This document shows, piece by piece, positions 1-10,436 of a stretch of 64,000 nt of DNA (the stretch's first letter is position 1; the number at the start of each line of letters is the position of its first letter). The notes under the pieces were generated by a model. The model did no database searches. It was not told the DNA's origin and saw only the letters and a program-made list of their open reading frames with translations. The DNA lies in assembly GCA_002077065.1 (NCBI GenBank), contig NAJO01000021.1, positions 744,001 to 808,000 on the forward strand. The letters are read 5' to 3'. The translations under genes were made by a program, and so were the position numbers. The stretch comes from Cryoendolithus antarcticus (taxonomy: Eukaryota; Ascomycota; Dothideomycetes; Cladosporiales; Cladosporiaceae).

Positions 1-22
1 ACCACAAAAGAGCGCTGCTTAG

Positions 23-349
23 GGACCGAAGCCGGAGACGACTAGACCTTCGGAAGAGAATCCAATTCAAAGCAGGATACCAAACAATCAATCCACAACG
101 CATACTACTACATCAGCCAATTCGGACAAGAAGTGTAGCATCGATCGTGCGGAGAAGGCTTCTGCAGCATCAGGTACATCGCCTGTAGCAGCATTCATGG
201 GCATGACCGCGATCGCCGTCTTCACCATAGTCTTCCTTGTGCTAATCTGGTGCATCTACAGATTCGACAAGCTAGAAGCTCTCATGCATGCTATTCCGGC
301 AGCCAAAGTCCATACGGTGACCGTGACGGTGTCCAAGTCAAACTGGTAA
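23..349 (+). CDS. small single-pass membrane protein, 5' part missing
   Basis: The reading frame is open from base 23 and ends with TAA at 347-349. The first in-frame ATG is at 197, so an upstream exon probably lies outside the window or in the first 20 bases. The product has a polar Ser/Thr-rich N-terminal part, then one strongly hydrophobic segment (bases about 191-260) followed by a WCIYRFDKLEALM motif and a short Val/Thr-rich tail. The segment from AAFM to the DKL..LM motif matches the next gene downstream, so the two look like tandem duplicates. The family is not recognised. A single-pass membrane protein is an inference from hydrophobicity only. Confidence 0.5.
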   Translation, partial: GPKPETTRPSEENPIQSRIPNNQSTTHTTTSANSDKKCSIDRAEKASAASGTSPVAAFMGMTAIAVFTIVFLVLIWCIYRFDKLEALMHAIPAAKVHTVTVTVSKSNW

Positions 350-824
350 CAACAGCATACCGAAGTCATACACGGGACCACGTACTCGAAGATGACGGCG
401 ATCGCGGAGCCGACTGGGGTGTGGACGAGAACGTAGCATATACTCGAATCAGATTGAGTCCATAAGTCGTAGCCATCGATTGTGACATGTATCAGCGGCG
501 CCACATGAGCGTCAGGTAGGCGGCACCAGTCCTCTTCCACCCTGCCACTCCAGTATAACGCGGGCATCGGGTAAGGCGCTGGCCATGAGTGGTGATAGCC
601 ATCGGCGTTGCCGCGGGAGGCGCACTGCGTTGTGTGACCGAGCCTGGTACCCAAGGTTGAGTGACACATCCCTTGCTCGGTGCGAACTCACCGGCATTGT
701 ACGATGATATTTAGTTTGGTGATGGCCATCGACCCGGGCTCTGCGCACTTGTCTGCGTACAGCGATATCACCAGAATGTCATCAGTTCTTCGAGATCCCG
801 TGACCATGAGGGTGGACGATCTGT
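350..824. other. intergenic spacer between the first two small membrane genes
   Basis: Only short overlapping open frames without recognisable protein character occur here. It presumably holds the promoter of the next small gene. I see no repeat or RNA gene. Confidence 0.4.
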
Positions 825-1145
825 ATGACTTCGGTCTCCGCCTTGCAGGCGAGCATACTGGCGGACTGTACTAGTAGCAGAATTTTACCGGCAGACCCGT
901 GCAGGACGCCAAGTGCCGGCGCCGTGGCTGTGCTTCCAGACAACAAGCCAAAGCCCCAGGATGCGAAAGGTCGTTCCAAAGCACCAGAGGATCTCGACAG
1001 GGCTCAGATCTTCGCAGCGTTCATGACCGGTACCATCGCTACGATCTTCGGATTGCTCATCTGGTGCTACTTCAAGGTTGACAAGCTGGATCACCTCATG
1101 ACCGAGATTCACAAGGGCAAGCCAAACCCTAAGCGCAGTCTATGA
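825..1145 (+). CDS. small single-pass membrane protein, paralog of upstream gene
   Basis: This 106-residue single-exon frame has a polar N-terminal half rich in Lys, Pro and Asp. A hydrophobic segment of about 18 residues (residues about 66-83) follows, then WCYFKVDKLDHLM and a basic tail. The motif AAFM, the hydrophobic stretch and the (I/F)WC...DKL..LM ending match the preceding gene, which supports a real coding sequence and local duplication. No known family is recognised. Topology with an acidic N-terminal side and basic C-terminal side is plausible but not shown. The start at 825 is the first ATG of the frame and is not otherwise proven. Confidence 0.55.
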   Translation: MTSVSALQASILADCTSSRILPADPCRTPSAGAVAVLPDNKPKPQDAKGRSKAPEDLDRAQIFAAFMTGTIATIFGLLIWCYFKVDKLDHLMTEIHKGKPNPKRSL

Positions 1146-1247
1146 ACTCTGCGGCGAATTAAGTAGGTCCACAACAGCCCTTCCTCATCACTGGTCAATC
1201 TGCTCACCGCATCCAGTAATAAACGGGCGGGCGACGTCGCCCGAAGA

Positions 1248-1511
1248 ATGCCTGCCAACAAAAGCCATAAGAGAAAGTCTGCAAACCGACAGCCCGATGG
1301 CATCGCGCAGAGCCAATGGCAAAGCTCCAGACGTGCTCAATCGACACTGACATGGCTATTCCTCGTCTACCTGATCGCCTTGATTGGCCTGCTCGTTTGG
1401 CCCTCATTCCTCAGAGCTTTTGTGGTAGAGCCGGAGCGAATCGACGTCTACCGTCTTGAAAACGCTACAGTCGAGGTCGTCACTAGAGCGTACTGCGTAA
1501 CCCACTCGTGA
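1248..1511 (+). CDS. small single-pass membrane protein, third of a row
   Basis: An 87-residue frame begins with a basic, Ser/Gln-rich region. It has one hydrophobic segment of about 20 residues (residues about 34-54, ending LLVWPSFL) and finishes with a short polar tail rich in Val and Thr. Sequence similarity to its two upstream neighbours is weak, but size, single membrane span and orientation are the same. The gene lies only about 100 bases downstream of the previous stop codon. Function unknown. It could be a chance open frame, but the clear hydrophobic core argues for a real small membrane protein. Confidence 0.45.
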   Translation: MPANKSHKRKSANRQPDGIAQSQWQSSRRAQSTLTWLFLVYLIALIGLLVWPSFLRAFVVEPERIDVYRLENATVEVVTRAYCVTHS

Positions 1512-1673
1512 TGTTTTGGGCAGCATACTGAGGTCCAATAGTACGGAACAATAGTTCGGCCTTGGTCCAATGGCGGGACGTGGATTCAGAACTGTGTAAA
1601 ATGTACACTTAGCTGCGTATCAACATGCGGTTAATCCTATCCCAACGCCGCCGTTCCCTTTTGTCCCATATCT

Positions 1674-2756
1674 CTAATGCTCCACCGGCTTCGCAGTATT
1701 GATCGCCATACCCTTTGGGGCCAGCACGATGTTCAGCTCCAGCTCTCTTGTTGCCTTGCCACCTGGTCCAGTGTGCTCTTTCATCCCACTTGGGGTCTCC
1801 GTGATCGGCACGAAGTCCACCACCAGATCGTCCTTCACAGCGAAGACCGTGTCTGTTGCGAGCCAAGGATCGTCTTTGGGGTAGATCTGTGTGATGACGG
1901 GCTTGTAGTCGTCGTGTGTGACCTGAGGACTTGTTAGTGGCGGTCTGCAGGTATACGAGGAAATGTGAAGCTCACCATCAGATGAATGTGCGCTGGTCTC
2001 ATCGGATGTCTGTCCACAGCCTGCAACAGCGTCCAACTCGGTCCATCCTGCGGCAATGAATACGCAGTCGGCCTCAAGCAGTACAGCCTGTACTCCCCCT
2101 TCTCATCGGTCTTGAACTTGCCCCTCAAGTTGTTATCGCTCTGATTCTCCGGGTCCTGGAAGTCGTACTTCCCATTCGAGCTCGCTTGCCACATGTCGAA
2201 TGTGACATTGGGGATCGGTTGTTGCGTGACGAGATCCTTGACAATGCCGTGCATGTAAGTCACGAGGCCGTTCTTGTGATCATCCTGGATTATGCTGTCA
2301 CCGAGTTGGCGCCAGGGGGCGTTGGGTGACCAGAAGGGACCGAGGATGGCGGCGGATGTGGGTGTGTAGGTCTTGTCTTCGGTCTGGACGTAGTTTGCGA
2401 TTTCTGTCACGAGTCTTGGAGGGGTTAGTAGCTAGTCATTGGCTATACCATCTCGATGCGGGCACTCACGATTCCAGCCCAACGATATCGGACAGTCTGT
2501 GCATCTCATTCCGCTTGCCGTCTGACTCTGCCCAAAGCTTGCCAGTCTCGTTGAAGAACTTCACGCCTGCCAACCACTCCTCAGGCGTAAGATCAATCTC
2601 TCGTGCAAAGTCGTGCAAGTGGCGAATCCCGGCTGCGAAGATTTGCTTGAAGCGAGGACTCGTCTTTGGTCCGCAGGTATCAATGACATGTTGTGTGAAA
2701 TCTGGGTCATACTTGTGCGTGGGGTTCTGCGCTCCCTCTGCTGCTGTGGAAACCAT
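1674..2756 (-). CDS. intradiol ring-cleavage dioxygenase (catechol/hydroxyquinol type)
   Basis: Non-heme Fe(III) enzyme that opens catechol-type rings between the two hydroxyls. Three exons: 2756-2470, 2414-1976, 1922-1674, giving 324 residues. Exon 1 carries the helical N-terminal dioxygenase domain ending GLES, which joins to LVTEIAN. Exon 2 has the GPFW strand, the first iron-ligand Tyr in SNGKYDF, the second in PTAYSLP, and the two ligand His in RPAHIH. Exon 3 completes the beta-barrel. Donors are GTGAGT and GTGAGC. I chose the ATG at 2756 because of its good context (GCAATGG). An in-frame ATG at 2807 would add 17 residues. Without a clear signal peptide it is probably cytosolic. The N-terminal helical domain fits the catechol/hydroxyquinol 1,2-dioxygenase group; the exact substrate is not decided by sequence. 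Confidence 0.88.
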
Positions 2757-3442
2757 TGCGGCGGTTGCGAATAAGATCAGATGCGTTGGTGAGTGTACGG
2801 ACGTCAAAGAAGCTTCAGTTATGTTTTGGCTGCCACGAGAAGAAGTGAAGTAAATTGCTGACAGTCAGGAGCAGAGGAACTGGACAACCTACCATCCAGA
2901 CGAATGCCCTACCTTATACCTACTCCACCAATGCATCGCGCGTAGCAACGGCATCAGCACTCGGCCTCGATGACCGGCACTCGACGCGGCTGTGAAGAGC
3001 TGGCTGATGACATCGCCGATACAAACTTTGCTCACTCTGCGCGTGGCAGACCACCTGACGCGACTTGCCCCTCCTTTGCGGCTCTGGAAACGCCAATGCA
3101 CATGAAAGGTCCCCGCACCGGCCATGGTGGGCTGGTGGGGAGTGGGAGGGAGTGAGTTCGGAGGACGGAGATGGAATCGTTCGGATGAACGTTCCGGAGT
3201 GGGTGGGAGAGACTTGATCCGAGAATGTCACGAGATTCACGAAATCTAGTAGACTGACTTCGGCAGCGACGTCTGATCTTTCATGTGCGTTGTGCACAGC
3301 TTCACATGATGGAGTCCACGAGATTTAACAAGCATGAAAGTGATTAAGGTGGTTGTGCAAAGAGGTTGGCGTCCAGTTCGCTGGACGGCTAGGGAACCGA
3401 GCTGCGATTTGCCTGAGGCATCTCACCTGCGCTACAGTACAT
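2757..3442. other. intergenic region upstream of the dioxygenase
   Basis: Contains the dioxygenase promoter and the 3' flank of the amine oxidase gene. Open frames on both strands are short and lack domain-like sequence. Confidence 0.4.
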
Positions 3443-5728
3443 CTATGCATCTTTGCTTCCACCCTTCTCAGCAGTACCGCCAAAAGCAAGTCTCGAAAGA
3501 CTGTCAACCACACCCGTCAACCCCTGCTTTTTCGCCGCCACCTGACTGGGCGTACTCGAGTAGCTAGGCGGCACGTCCATGGCTGGGTTCTCTGTGAAGA
3601 AGCCGCGAGGTCGAAGCAGTCTGCCGACATGTTAGCATGAGTGTATCTCCTCGATCACGAACCAAGCAATGTAACATACACAGTCATCGGCTCCGCAGGC
3701 ATCACAGGATAGTCTTCTGGCGCTGGGAAATGCGTCAAGCCAAATGTATGCCACAGCACGACATCGGTGTTGACCAGACTGCCCTCCGGATCTGCTGCAA
3801 TCCACGCAGGCAGACCTTGTGAAGGCTCTCCCGAGGTCTGTGGCACATGTCGACCAGCAGGGTGGATCTGTTCATCAGAGTCTATGTCGCGTTAGCTCGA
3901 ATCTCAGGACGCTGCACTAAGCCAGTCTGGTAGAACAGCAGGACTCACACTTCGTAACATGCACAGCATGCCTCGCAAACCCCGCCCTCTTCCACACCAA
4001 ACTCCCCTCCTTCGGCAACAGCTTCGGAACCTCCCTACTAACCAACTTATACCCCACCGGCTTCTTGCTATAAGCATTGATCTTCCCCTCATTAGCCATC
4101 TCCCAAGTCCTACTACTCGCGCCATCGTAATCGCTCATACCCTCCTTCATGGTCTCGACCTTCGTCTTCTTGGCGTAGAAGGCATTGCCGTAGAAGTTTT
4201 CTTCGCTGCCGACTGGCGCTTCAGCGGCGACGGCGTCAACGATGGAGATAGTGTTGTTCGGACCATCGATATTAGGATCTACACGCAGGCAGAAGAGATG
4301 TTGGTGGTTGTGGGCGTTGACACCGGGGTAGACTTCGGTGCCCCATGGGGCTGCGCTCTCGCCTGGATTGAGGGCGTAGGTGTTCAGGATACCGGTTAGC
4401 TTGATCTCGAGTTGGATTGTGCCGTCTTGGTGGAGGATCCAGTAGACGCAGTATTCGTAGTTTGCTGCCGTGAAGATCTGGCTGATGAGCAACTTTCTCG
4501 CGCGAGTGACTGTCGTGCTGTTGTCTCGGAAGTCGGTGTGCTTGAACAAGATCCCAGCGTCTTCTTCGTGGATGCAGATGGCGTTCTTGATCGTCTGCGG
4601 GTCGCCATTGCGAGATACGAACGCAGCATCGAGGTAGTGGATCGCGCCTTTGCAATCGCAGCCGAGAGACAACGAGTTGGTCATGTAGCCGCCGCCGTAC
4701 TCGCCCAGATCGAATGCGTGCTTGCGGTGGTGCGGCCGCTCAGGATTGCCGTATGGGACAACCATCTCAGCAAGCGATATGCGCCAAAAGATCGGCCTGA
4801 CTGTACCCTTGTCATTGAAGGTGACATTGGAGAGGACTATGCCTTCGCGGTAGTTGAAGCCAACATGACAGGACCAGTTCTGCCATTTGACCGTTCGGCC
4901 GTCCACTGTGAAGGAGACGCCTTCGGGCTGGCTGATATTGATAGGTTTCAGGTCCGTCCTGAAGCCTCCTGCGGCTTTGATGGCTTCGGCATGGTAGTTC
5001 GTTGGTGGCGCAGTGTTCAAAGGACGGCGGACCTTGGGGATGTCAATGTGGACGATCTCCTGGGTGTCGGAGTTGTAGATCGGACTATGATTCGCGGATG
5101 AGTATATTGTGCATGAATGGAGGCTACCAGCCACTTACCAGAAGTCTAGCGGATATGTGTACTGACTATCGTCGATGTGTGGCCGGTAATACATTAATGC
5201 TTGCTGCAGGCGTACGCCGCTGCCGAAGCGCTCATCGTATCCGATTGTCCAGGGGTCACAGTAGACTTTGTGCATATCCTGGGGTGGTATGCCAACTATG
5301 CCGCACTGCTCAATGACCTTTGCATCTTTGCGTACTACAGTCTCCACGATCTGAAGGTCTTCCATGGTGATCAAAGGCTGCACTCCCTCGGTGAGATCCC
5401 ATGTCACGATCTTGCCCTCGATCAGATCCACTGTGCCGTCAAAGACCTTGCTTCCTCGCCCGATGGCTACCACGTCTGCTATTCGGTGCGGTCGCGGGAC
5501 AGTCTCTGGCGAGGCAACATAGCGCATCATCTCCTCCTTGCGCGGCTCCCACAACGTGACTGTGTTGAAGAAGACATCCGGGTGCGACTGGCGGACTATT
5601 GCAACGGCTGCTGCGATCTCCTCTGTGGATAATGGGTCAAAGGGGTTAGATGGGTTGGTATGTCCTGCGAGGTGAGAAGCCACCTGCTGAAGTCGTTCGA
5701 GCACCATATTGATCGTAGTGCTTTCCAA
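3443..5728 (-). CDS. copper amine oxidase (primary-amine oxidase)
   Basis: Oxidises primary amines to aldehydes, releasing ammonia and hydrogen peroxide, using Cu(II) and a self-made topaquinone. Four exons: 5728-5139, 5084-3949, 3881-3680, 3620-3443, giving 701 residues, the usual length for fungal members. The catalytic base is Asp322 in AFDLGEYGGGY. The topaquinone Tyr406 lies in NYEY, and copper ligands His457 and His459 in HNHQHLF. The third His is in the WHTFGLTHFP segment of exon 3, and exon 4 adds the conserved LRPRGFF and NP motifs. Donors are GTAAGT, GTGAGT and GTATGT. There is no signal peptide, and the C-terminus (SKDA) is not a classic peroxisomal signal, so location is open. The neighbouring dioxygenase is on the same strand, which may reflect amine and aromatic catabolism, but no shared pathway is shown. 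Confidence 0.93.
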
Positions 5729-6171
5729 TGTCGATGCTGAAGCAGAGCGAAATCGATTGCGAGGAAAAGAGAAAGACTGATGCTGTACCTACGTTAACTA
5801 CGCAGTAATCAATAGACGATCACCAACGACGGCGCGGCCTTGATACGATACTGCAGGACTTGTGACTGCTCTTATCAACGATACGTGACAAGATAGAACT
5901 CGAGAGCTCTCCATGATCTGCCATCGCCCCGCCTCGGATACGCTGACCATATTGAGCGTACTGCCAAGGCATCAAACCTTATCTTCATCTCGAGACAGCA
6001 TCTTTCCTTACGATTGAGCCATGAGGAGGACGTTCGTGGATGTACGGCGCTTAGCGTAGGCAAACCTGGCTGTGTTCGAGTGCATTCTAGTCGGCCTTAT
6101 GCGCGCAGTACACCGCTGGAATTGGAGAGGACTCACTTCAACAGTGGTCTGGAAAGTAATCGGGTCATAGA
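5729..6171. other. divergent intergenic region (amine oxidase / BMT2)
   Basis: About 440 bases between the two start codons, presumably holding both promoters. No convincing additional gene. Confidence 0.4.
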
Positions 6172-7041
6172 ATGCCTCGCCGGACCAAGTCTCTGGCCGC
6201 TGGTCGTCCACCGACTGCTAAGTCGTCCAAAGCGTCACTCTCTTCGCAAGCGACACGTACACTGATCCGAACTCACCATGCTCTGCAGAAGCAGCTTACA
6301 GCTGCGAAAGGTCAAGGTGACCAGACCAAGGCAAGCGAGATCCAAGCCAAGATTGACTCTCTTGGAGGTCTCGAACGGTATCAGCAAGCCAGCATACAAG
6401 GGCAATCGTCGGAAAGGGGCGGCGACTCCTCGATTGTGCTCATCAAGTTCCTTGAAGACGTTCTGCCAGACTTGAGGACTCGGACCGAGAAGATCAAGCT
6501 CCTCGAAGTTGGCGCACTGTCCGTCGACAATGCCTGTTCAAAATCGAAGCTCTTCGATGTGGAGCGCATCGACTTGAACTCCCAGTCCGAAGGGATTCTG
6601 CAGCAGGACTTCATGGAACGCCCACTACCCGCCAACGGAGATGACAATTTCGACATCATCTCGCTTTCGCTTGTGCTCAACTATGTGCCCGACAACGTGC
6701 AACGAGGCGAGATGCTCCGACGGACTCGAAGATTTCTGGTACATCATGACAGAGACGGGGACATTCTGCCAGCGCTGTTTCTCGTTCTGCCCGCTGCCTG
6801 TGTGACCAACTCCCGTTACTTCAACGATGAGACACTCAGCGAGATTATGACCCGCCTGGGATATACGGAGGTCAAGCGCAAGCAAACAGCTAAGCTGGTG
6901 TACTGTCTATACCATCTTGACGCGGACTCGCCGTCTTCTGGAAATGCAACGTACGGAAAGAAGGAGATTCGATCAGGAGCAACGAGGAACAACTTCAGTG
7001 TCGTACTGAAGCCGGCCAGACAGCAGCTGGCACCAGGGTGA
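6172..7041 (+). CDS. BMT2: 25S rRNA adenine-N1 methyltransferase
   Basis: Predicted nucleolar SAM-dependent enzyme that makes one m1A in the large-subunit rRNA, as known for yeast BMT2. It is a single exon of 289 residues. The N-terminal region has the basic, helical RTHHALQKQL segment. The class I methyltransferase fold follows: LLEVGAL (SAM-binding loop equivalent), DLNSQSEGI with a conserved acidic strand, and DFMERPLP. Next come DNFDIISLSLVLNYVPD (motif IV region), the conserved RRTRRFL helix and FLVLPAACVTNSRYF. The order and motifs match the BMT2 family. The start at 6172 gives a Lys/Arg-rich N-terminus, as expected for a nucleolar protein. It is divergent from the amine oxidase gene. 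Confidence 0.85.
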   Translation: MPRRTKSLAAGRPPTAKSSKASLSSQATRTLIRTHHALQKQLTAAKGQGDQTKASEIQAKIDSLGGLERYQQASIQGQSSERGGDSSIVLIKFLEDVLPDLRTRTEKIKLLEVGALSVDNACSKSKLFDVERIDLNSQSEGILQQDFMERPLPANGDDNFDIISLSLVLNYVPDNVQRGEMLRRTRRFLVHHDRDGDILPALFLVLPAACVTNSRYFNDETLSEIMTRLGYTEVKRKQTAKLVYCLYHLDADSPSSGNATYGKKEIRSGATRNNFSVVLKPARQQLAPG

Positions 7042-7364
7042 GACCGGTGTAGAAAGCGAAGAGCATTTCGCACTCCATTGAGGCTCACGTGCCGTGAGTT
7101 GCGAACTGTCATCACACATTACATAATGCTAGTCCGCATCTACTACGGGTATCCGATAAGCGAGTTCGCACAAGCTGCCCCTTCGCCATGTCAAGCTTTG
7201 GGCCCACCATACCCATGGGCACCGCCAGGTGGTCCTCCAAATCGTCCGGCTCCGGGACGATAACCTTCTACTGGTCGCAAGCCAGGGATGGAGCCCACGC
7301 TCACGGCGGATGTGGCACTCGCTGCGTTTGACACTGTGGCGGTAGACTCGGGATAGATCACATC

Positions 7365-9575
7365 TTAAGGTGATGGCCAAGCCGCCGGCAGTACGCTGTA
7401 AGGTGTGATGGCCAACGCGGAGGCCGAGGACAGGACGGTCCAAGGCATTGGGAAGGGTGCTGGTGCTATGAAAGACGTCGAACCAGTTGGTGCTGGTGTC
7501 TCCGGTGTTGCTGCACTGCTGTATACCGATCCACCAGCAGCGCGAAGTATATAGACCAGCTGACTGCTCTCCGACGACGCCGGTGCGTCGAATGACCACG
7601 AGCTGCACTGCCCGCAGGTGTATGGGTCGTAGCTAATCGCCACACAACCAGCCGTCTTGTCGCAGGATGTCAGGCAATAGTCGAGCGTGAGTGTCTCACC
7701 AGGATGTCGCGGGAGGAGATATTCATCAGGTTCGCAGGAGACGTCGCAGTCCAGAGCGTATGTCGAGCCATTGGCGACTGTATGCCAGTTCCCTTCACAC
7801 TCCGGACAAGTCATGGCCGCGACATCGCACTCGCTTGTCGGCGTCGATAGAGCTGCTGTTGTTGCCGTCGTGGTAATACTTACACTCGTAAGAGTCGCAG
7901 TTTCCTCTCCCGCGTCCCCATCCTGCGCCTCCGGTACCAACACCAAAGACCCAACATCCTCGTCCACCTCCCCATCCATTCCCCCTTGACACAGATCGCA
8001 ATGCCCACGCTCATACACAGCCGCCACACACTCCTCCTCGTCATCACACCGATTCATACAAACATTCATACTCGCCGTGCCATACGCGCCCACCAACTCA
8101 TCGCAGATGGGACGGAAACTGCACTGGAGTCTGTACGTCGTGTTCTGTGTATCTAGGATTCGCAGACCGTCGCAGGAGGGGCAGGTTATGGCGGCGGGGT
8201 TGCAGGTTTCGAGGGGAGGGGAGGGAAGCGTGGAGGTGTGGGTTATTGTTACTGGGCCGGTGGTGTAGGGAAGGGGTGAGGGGGTGAAGGGAAGGGGGGC
8301 GGAGGTGAAGGCGCCGGTTGGAGAGGCGGACATATCTAGCCAGGTGGGCTGGGTGGTGACAGGGGTGAACCTGTCGGTGCCTGTAGAGTATGAGGGTAGT
8401 AGTCCGAACCGAATGAAAGCTGTGGAATCTGGGTCCGAGACTGTGCCGTTGATCTTGCCAGTCGCTAGTACGCAGCCATCATCGCTTGGCCAGGAAGCGC
8501 CTACACATGTGGCGTTTCGTTCATCGCATTGCGAAAGGCAGTAGGCTACTGAGAGAGGCTCGGCTAGCGCGTAGCGAGAGGTCGACAGGAGGCGCTTATT
8601 GCAGAGGACGCTGTATTGGGTATTGTGCAGGTCTGTGACGACTTTGCCGTCGCAGGCGGGGCAGCTGAAGGTGCTGAGAGAGCAGGTCGTGTTGGTGGAG
8701 TTGAGGTTGTACGGAGTCGGGTGGGTGATATTAGGGTATGAGGGCACTGGAAGCGTGGTGTTGGAGCTCCATGGCGTTGGGTGCGGATTGTTCGGATTCC
8801 AGGCCGTAGGTCGGGTCGCGCTCGTGGAGTTCAATGGGCCGTTTGTATACCATGGTGATAAGTTCGAGGAGTTATATTGCGGTGGATATGGGCTTACAAC
8901 GCCAGTAGCCATGGGTCCAGTTCTTGGATACGATGGTGGCAAGTTGGAAGAGTTATTATCTGGCGGATTTGGGCTTACGATACCAGTAGCTCCGGGTCCG
9001 GAACTCGAGTGCGTAGTGAACGAGGCCGAGTAGCTGTTGTTGGCATACGGAGCTGATAGCGTGGGAGGTCCAGCTGAGACGACTGTGCCCGCACTTGCAG
9101 CAACAGTCACTACGACCCCGGGAGGTGATAGTCCAGCTACTGACGAGGTCACTGCAGCAAGTGGAGCATCTGCCATCGCGACAAATGCAGTGTAGCCGTG
9201 GAGCTTGATCTTACCGAAGATCTTGCCCACTGCTAGCGAGCAGGCACCCCCGTCAGTGATGTGCGCGCCTGTACATTCTAGCGTAGAGTCGCATGCAGTG
9301 ATGCACTCCAGTGGTGTCAGATCTCCGGGCTGTAGTGCGACGTGGCTAGCTGTGAGGTAAGTCCCGCAGAAGACTTGGTGGTTCGAGTTGTCGCCATTCG
9401 TGATATTCTGGCTGTTGCAGGCTGGACAGCTTATGTCGCTGATTGTGCACGTCGGGACAGGATCGATGGCTGTGATTTGCATGATGCCATCTTCGGACGC
9501 AGTCTGCGTCTGAGCTCGTAAACGAAAAGGAAAGAGGCACAAGGCCGTTGCTAGAGGAACAATGTCCGAACGCAT
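7365..9575 (-). CDS. secreted protein with four PAN-like Cys-rich repeats
   Basis: A single exon of about 736 residues. The ATG at 9575 starts a hydrophobic signal peptide; an upstream ATG at 9638 would bury it. Four related repeats of about 75 residues each begin with a (F/I/M)(S/T)CP.C motif and carry internal Cys near a central segment and a terminal (C.L / GKI) element. They are joined by Pro/Ser/Thr/Asn-rich linkers likely to be O-glycosylated. Spacing resembles PAN/Apple-type modules of fungal surface proteins, which bind carbohydrate or protein; this is an inference. The frame stops at TAA (7365-7367). However, the same frame stays open for 57 more codons to TGA at 7191 and encodes a Ser/Ala/Thr then Gly/Pro-rich tail like the linkers, so the true C-terminus may lie there (see findings). 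Confidence 0.72.
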   Translation of the reverse strand: MRSDIVPLATALCLFPFRLRAQTQTASEDGIMQITAIDPVPTCTISDISCPACNSQNITNGDNSNHQVFCGTYLTASHVALQPGDLTPLECITACDSTLECTGAHITDGGACSLAVGKIFGKIKLHGYTAFVAMADAPLAAVTSSVAGLSPPGVVVTVAASAGTVVSAGPPTLSAPYANNSYSASFTTHSSSGPGATGIVSPNPPDNNSSNLPPSYPRTGPMATGVVSPYPPQYNSSNLSPWYTNGPLNSTSATRPTAWNPNNPHPTPWSSNTTLPVPSYPNITHPTPYNLNSTNTTCSLSTFSCPACDGKVVTDLHNTQYSVLCNKRLLSTSRYALAEPLSVAYCLSQCDERNATCVGASWPSDDGCVLATGKINGTVSDPDSTAFIRFGLLPSYSTGTDRFTPVTTQPTWLDMSASPTGAFTSAPLPFTPSPLPYTTGPVTITHTSTLPSPPLETCNPAAITCPSCDGLRILDTQNTTYRLQCSFRPICDELVGAYGTASMNVCMNRCDDEEECVAAVYERGHCDLCQGGMDGEVDEDVGSLVLVPEAQDGDAGEETATLTSVSITTTATTAALSTPTSECDVAAMTCPECEGNWHTVANGSTYALDCDVSCEPDEYLLPRHPGETLTLDYCLTSCDKTAGCVAISYDPYTCGQCSSWSFDAPASSESSQLVYILRAAGGSVYSSAATPETPAPTGSTSFIAPAPFPMPWTVLSSASALAITPYSVLPAAWPSP

Positions 9576-10436
9576 GCTGGCTAGCAATTGACTGTAGAGA
9601 CAGGAAGAGACGCTTCGTCGCGACTCGATGTTGAACAAAGAGGAGCAGAGAGCGAATATTCTGCATACTTATGGCGTCACTGTCAACGCGCTGAGACACG
9701 TTCGTACAGCACTGGAATGTGTGAGGACTCTGAGGGAAATGAGGAGATGCCCAACTTAGCTCGATACATGCCAGGTCTTGGTATAACACCAGTTGACGTG
9801 GATTGCACGAGTGCCTGACGAGTGACGATCTCGCTTCTGGTGACTTAGACTGCCTGGCCATTTTTGCTCTGTCCGCACCAGATTTGGTCTCACGCCCCTA
9901 CGCTGGTGAGTAGCAATGATCGCGATCTCAGGGTTCGGCGTTACACTGCCGAGCATGAATCTTAGTTTCGTGATCAAGCTCGACCAGACCGATCAGCATG
10001 CGACTCAAGATGGAGGGCACGGGTTCGGTCTGAGACCAGGGTCGGCAATGTGCAGCCAACGGCGATCGTGATGATGTCTCGCACCTGGCGGCGTGGAGGC
10101 CTGTGGCTGCCAGCACGCAGAGGATGTCCCAAAGCTCCATATCGAGTCTCCAGCTAAATCGGTGGTCAAAGATAGGGTTGAGGTGGTGAAGGGTGTTTCA
10201 TGAAGTCGCGATGTCTCACTCCGCTTTTGGCGTTGCTTCGGCTAGACTTCACCTCGTCCCGACACGCGATGCGATACTATCACCACCATTGCTACAAAAT
10301 CCTCTCAACCCGCTCAGAAAACGGGATTTCCTGCTAAATTCAACACAGACATCGCCAGTGAACCTGTGCGCGATAACGACGTGGTGGAGTTGCATTCAGC
10401 ATCTCCGGCTGCAATAATCGCGACCTCCCCCATACG
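9576..10436. other. divergent intergenic region (PAN protein / ERF4)
   Basis: About 860 bases with only shadow frames. Probably contains both promoters and 5' leaders. Confidence 0.4.

Noticed and set aside
4412..5101. 229-codon plus-strand frame inside the amine oxidase gene
   Set aside because: Antisense shadow; the minus strand has all active-site motifs of a copper amine oxidase.
9346..9861. 171-codon minus-strand frame overlapping the PAN gene start
   Set aside because: It is a frame-shifted shadow of the PAN protein coding region and lacks any domain character.
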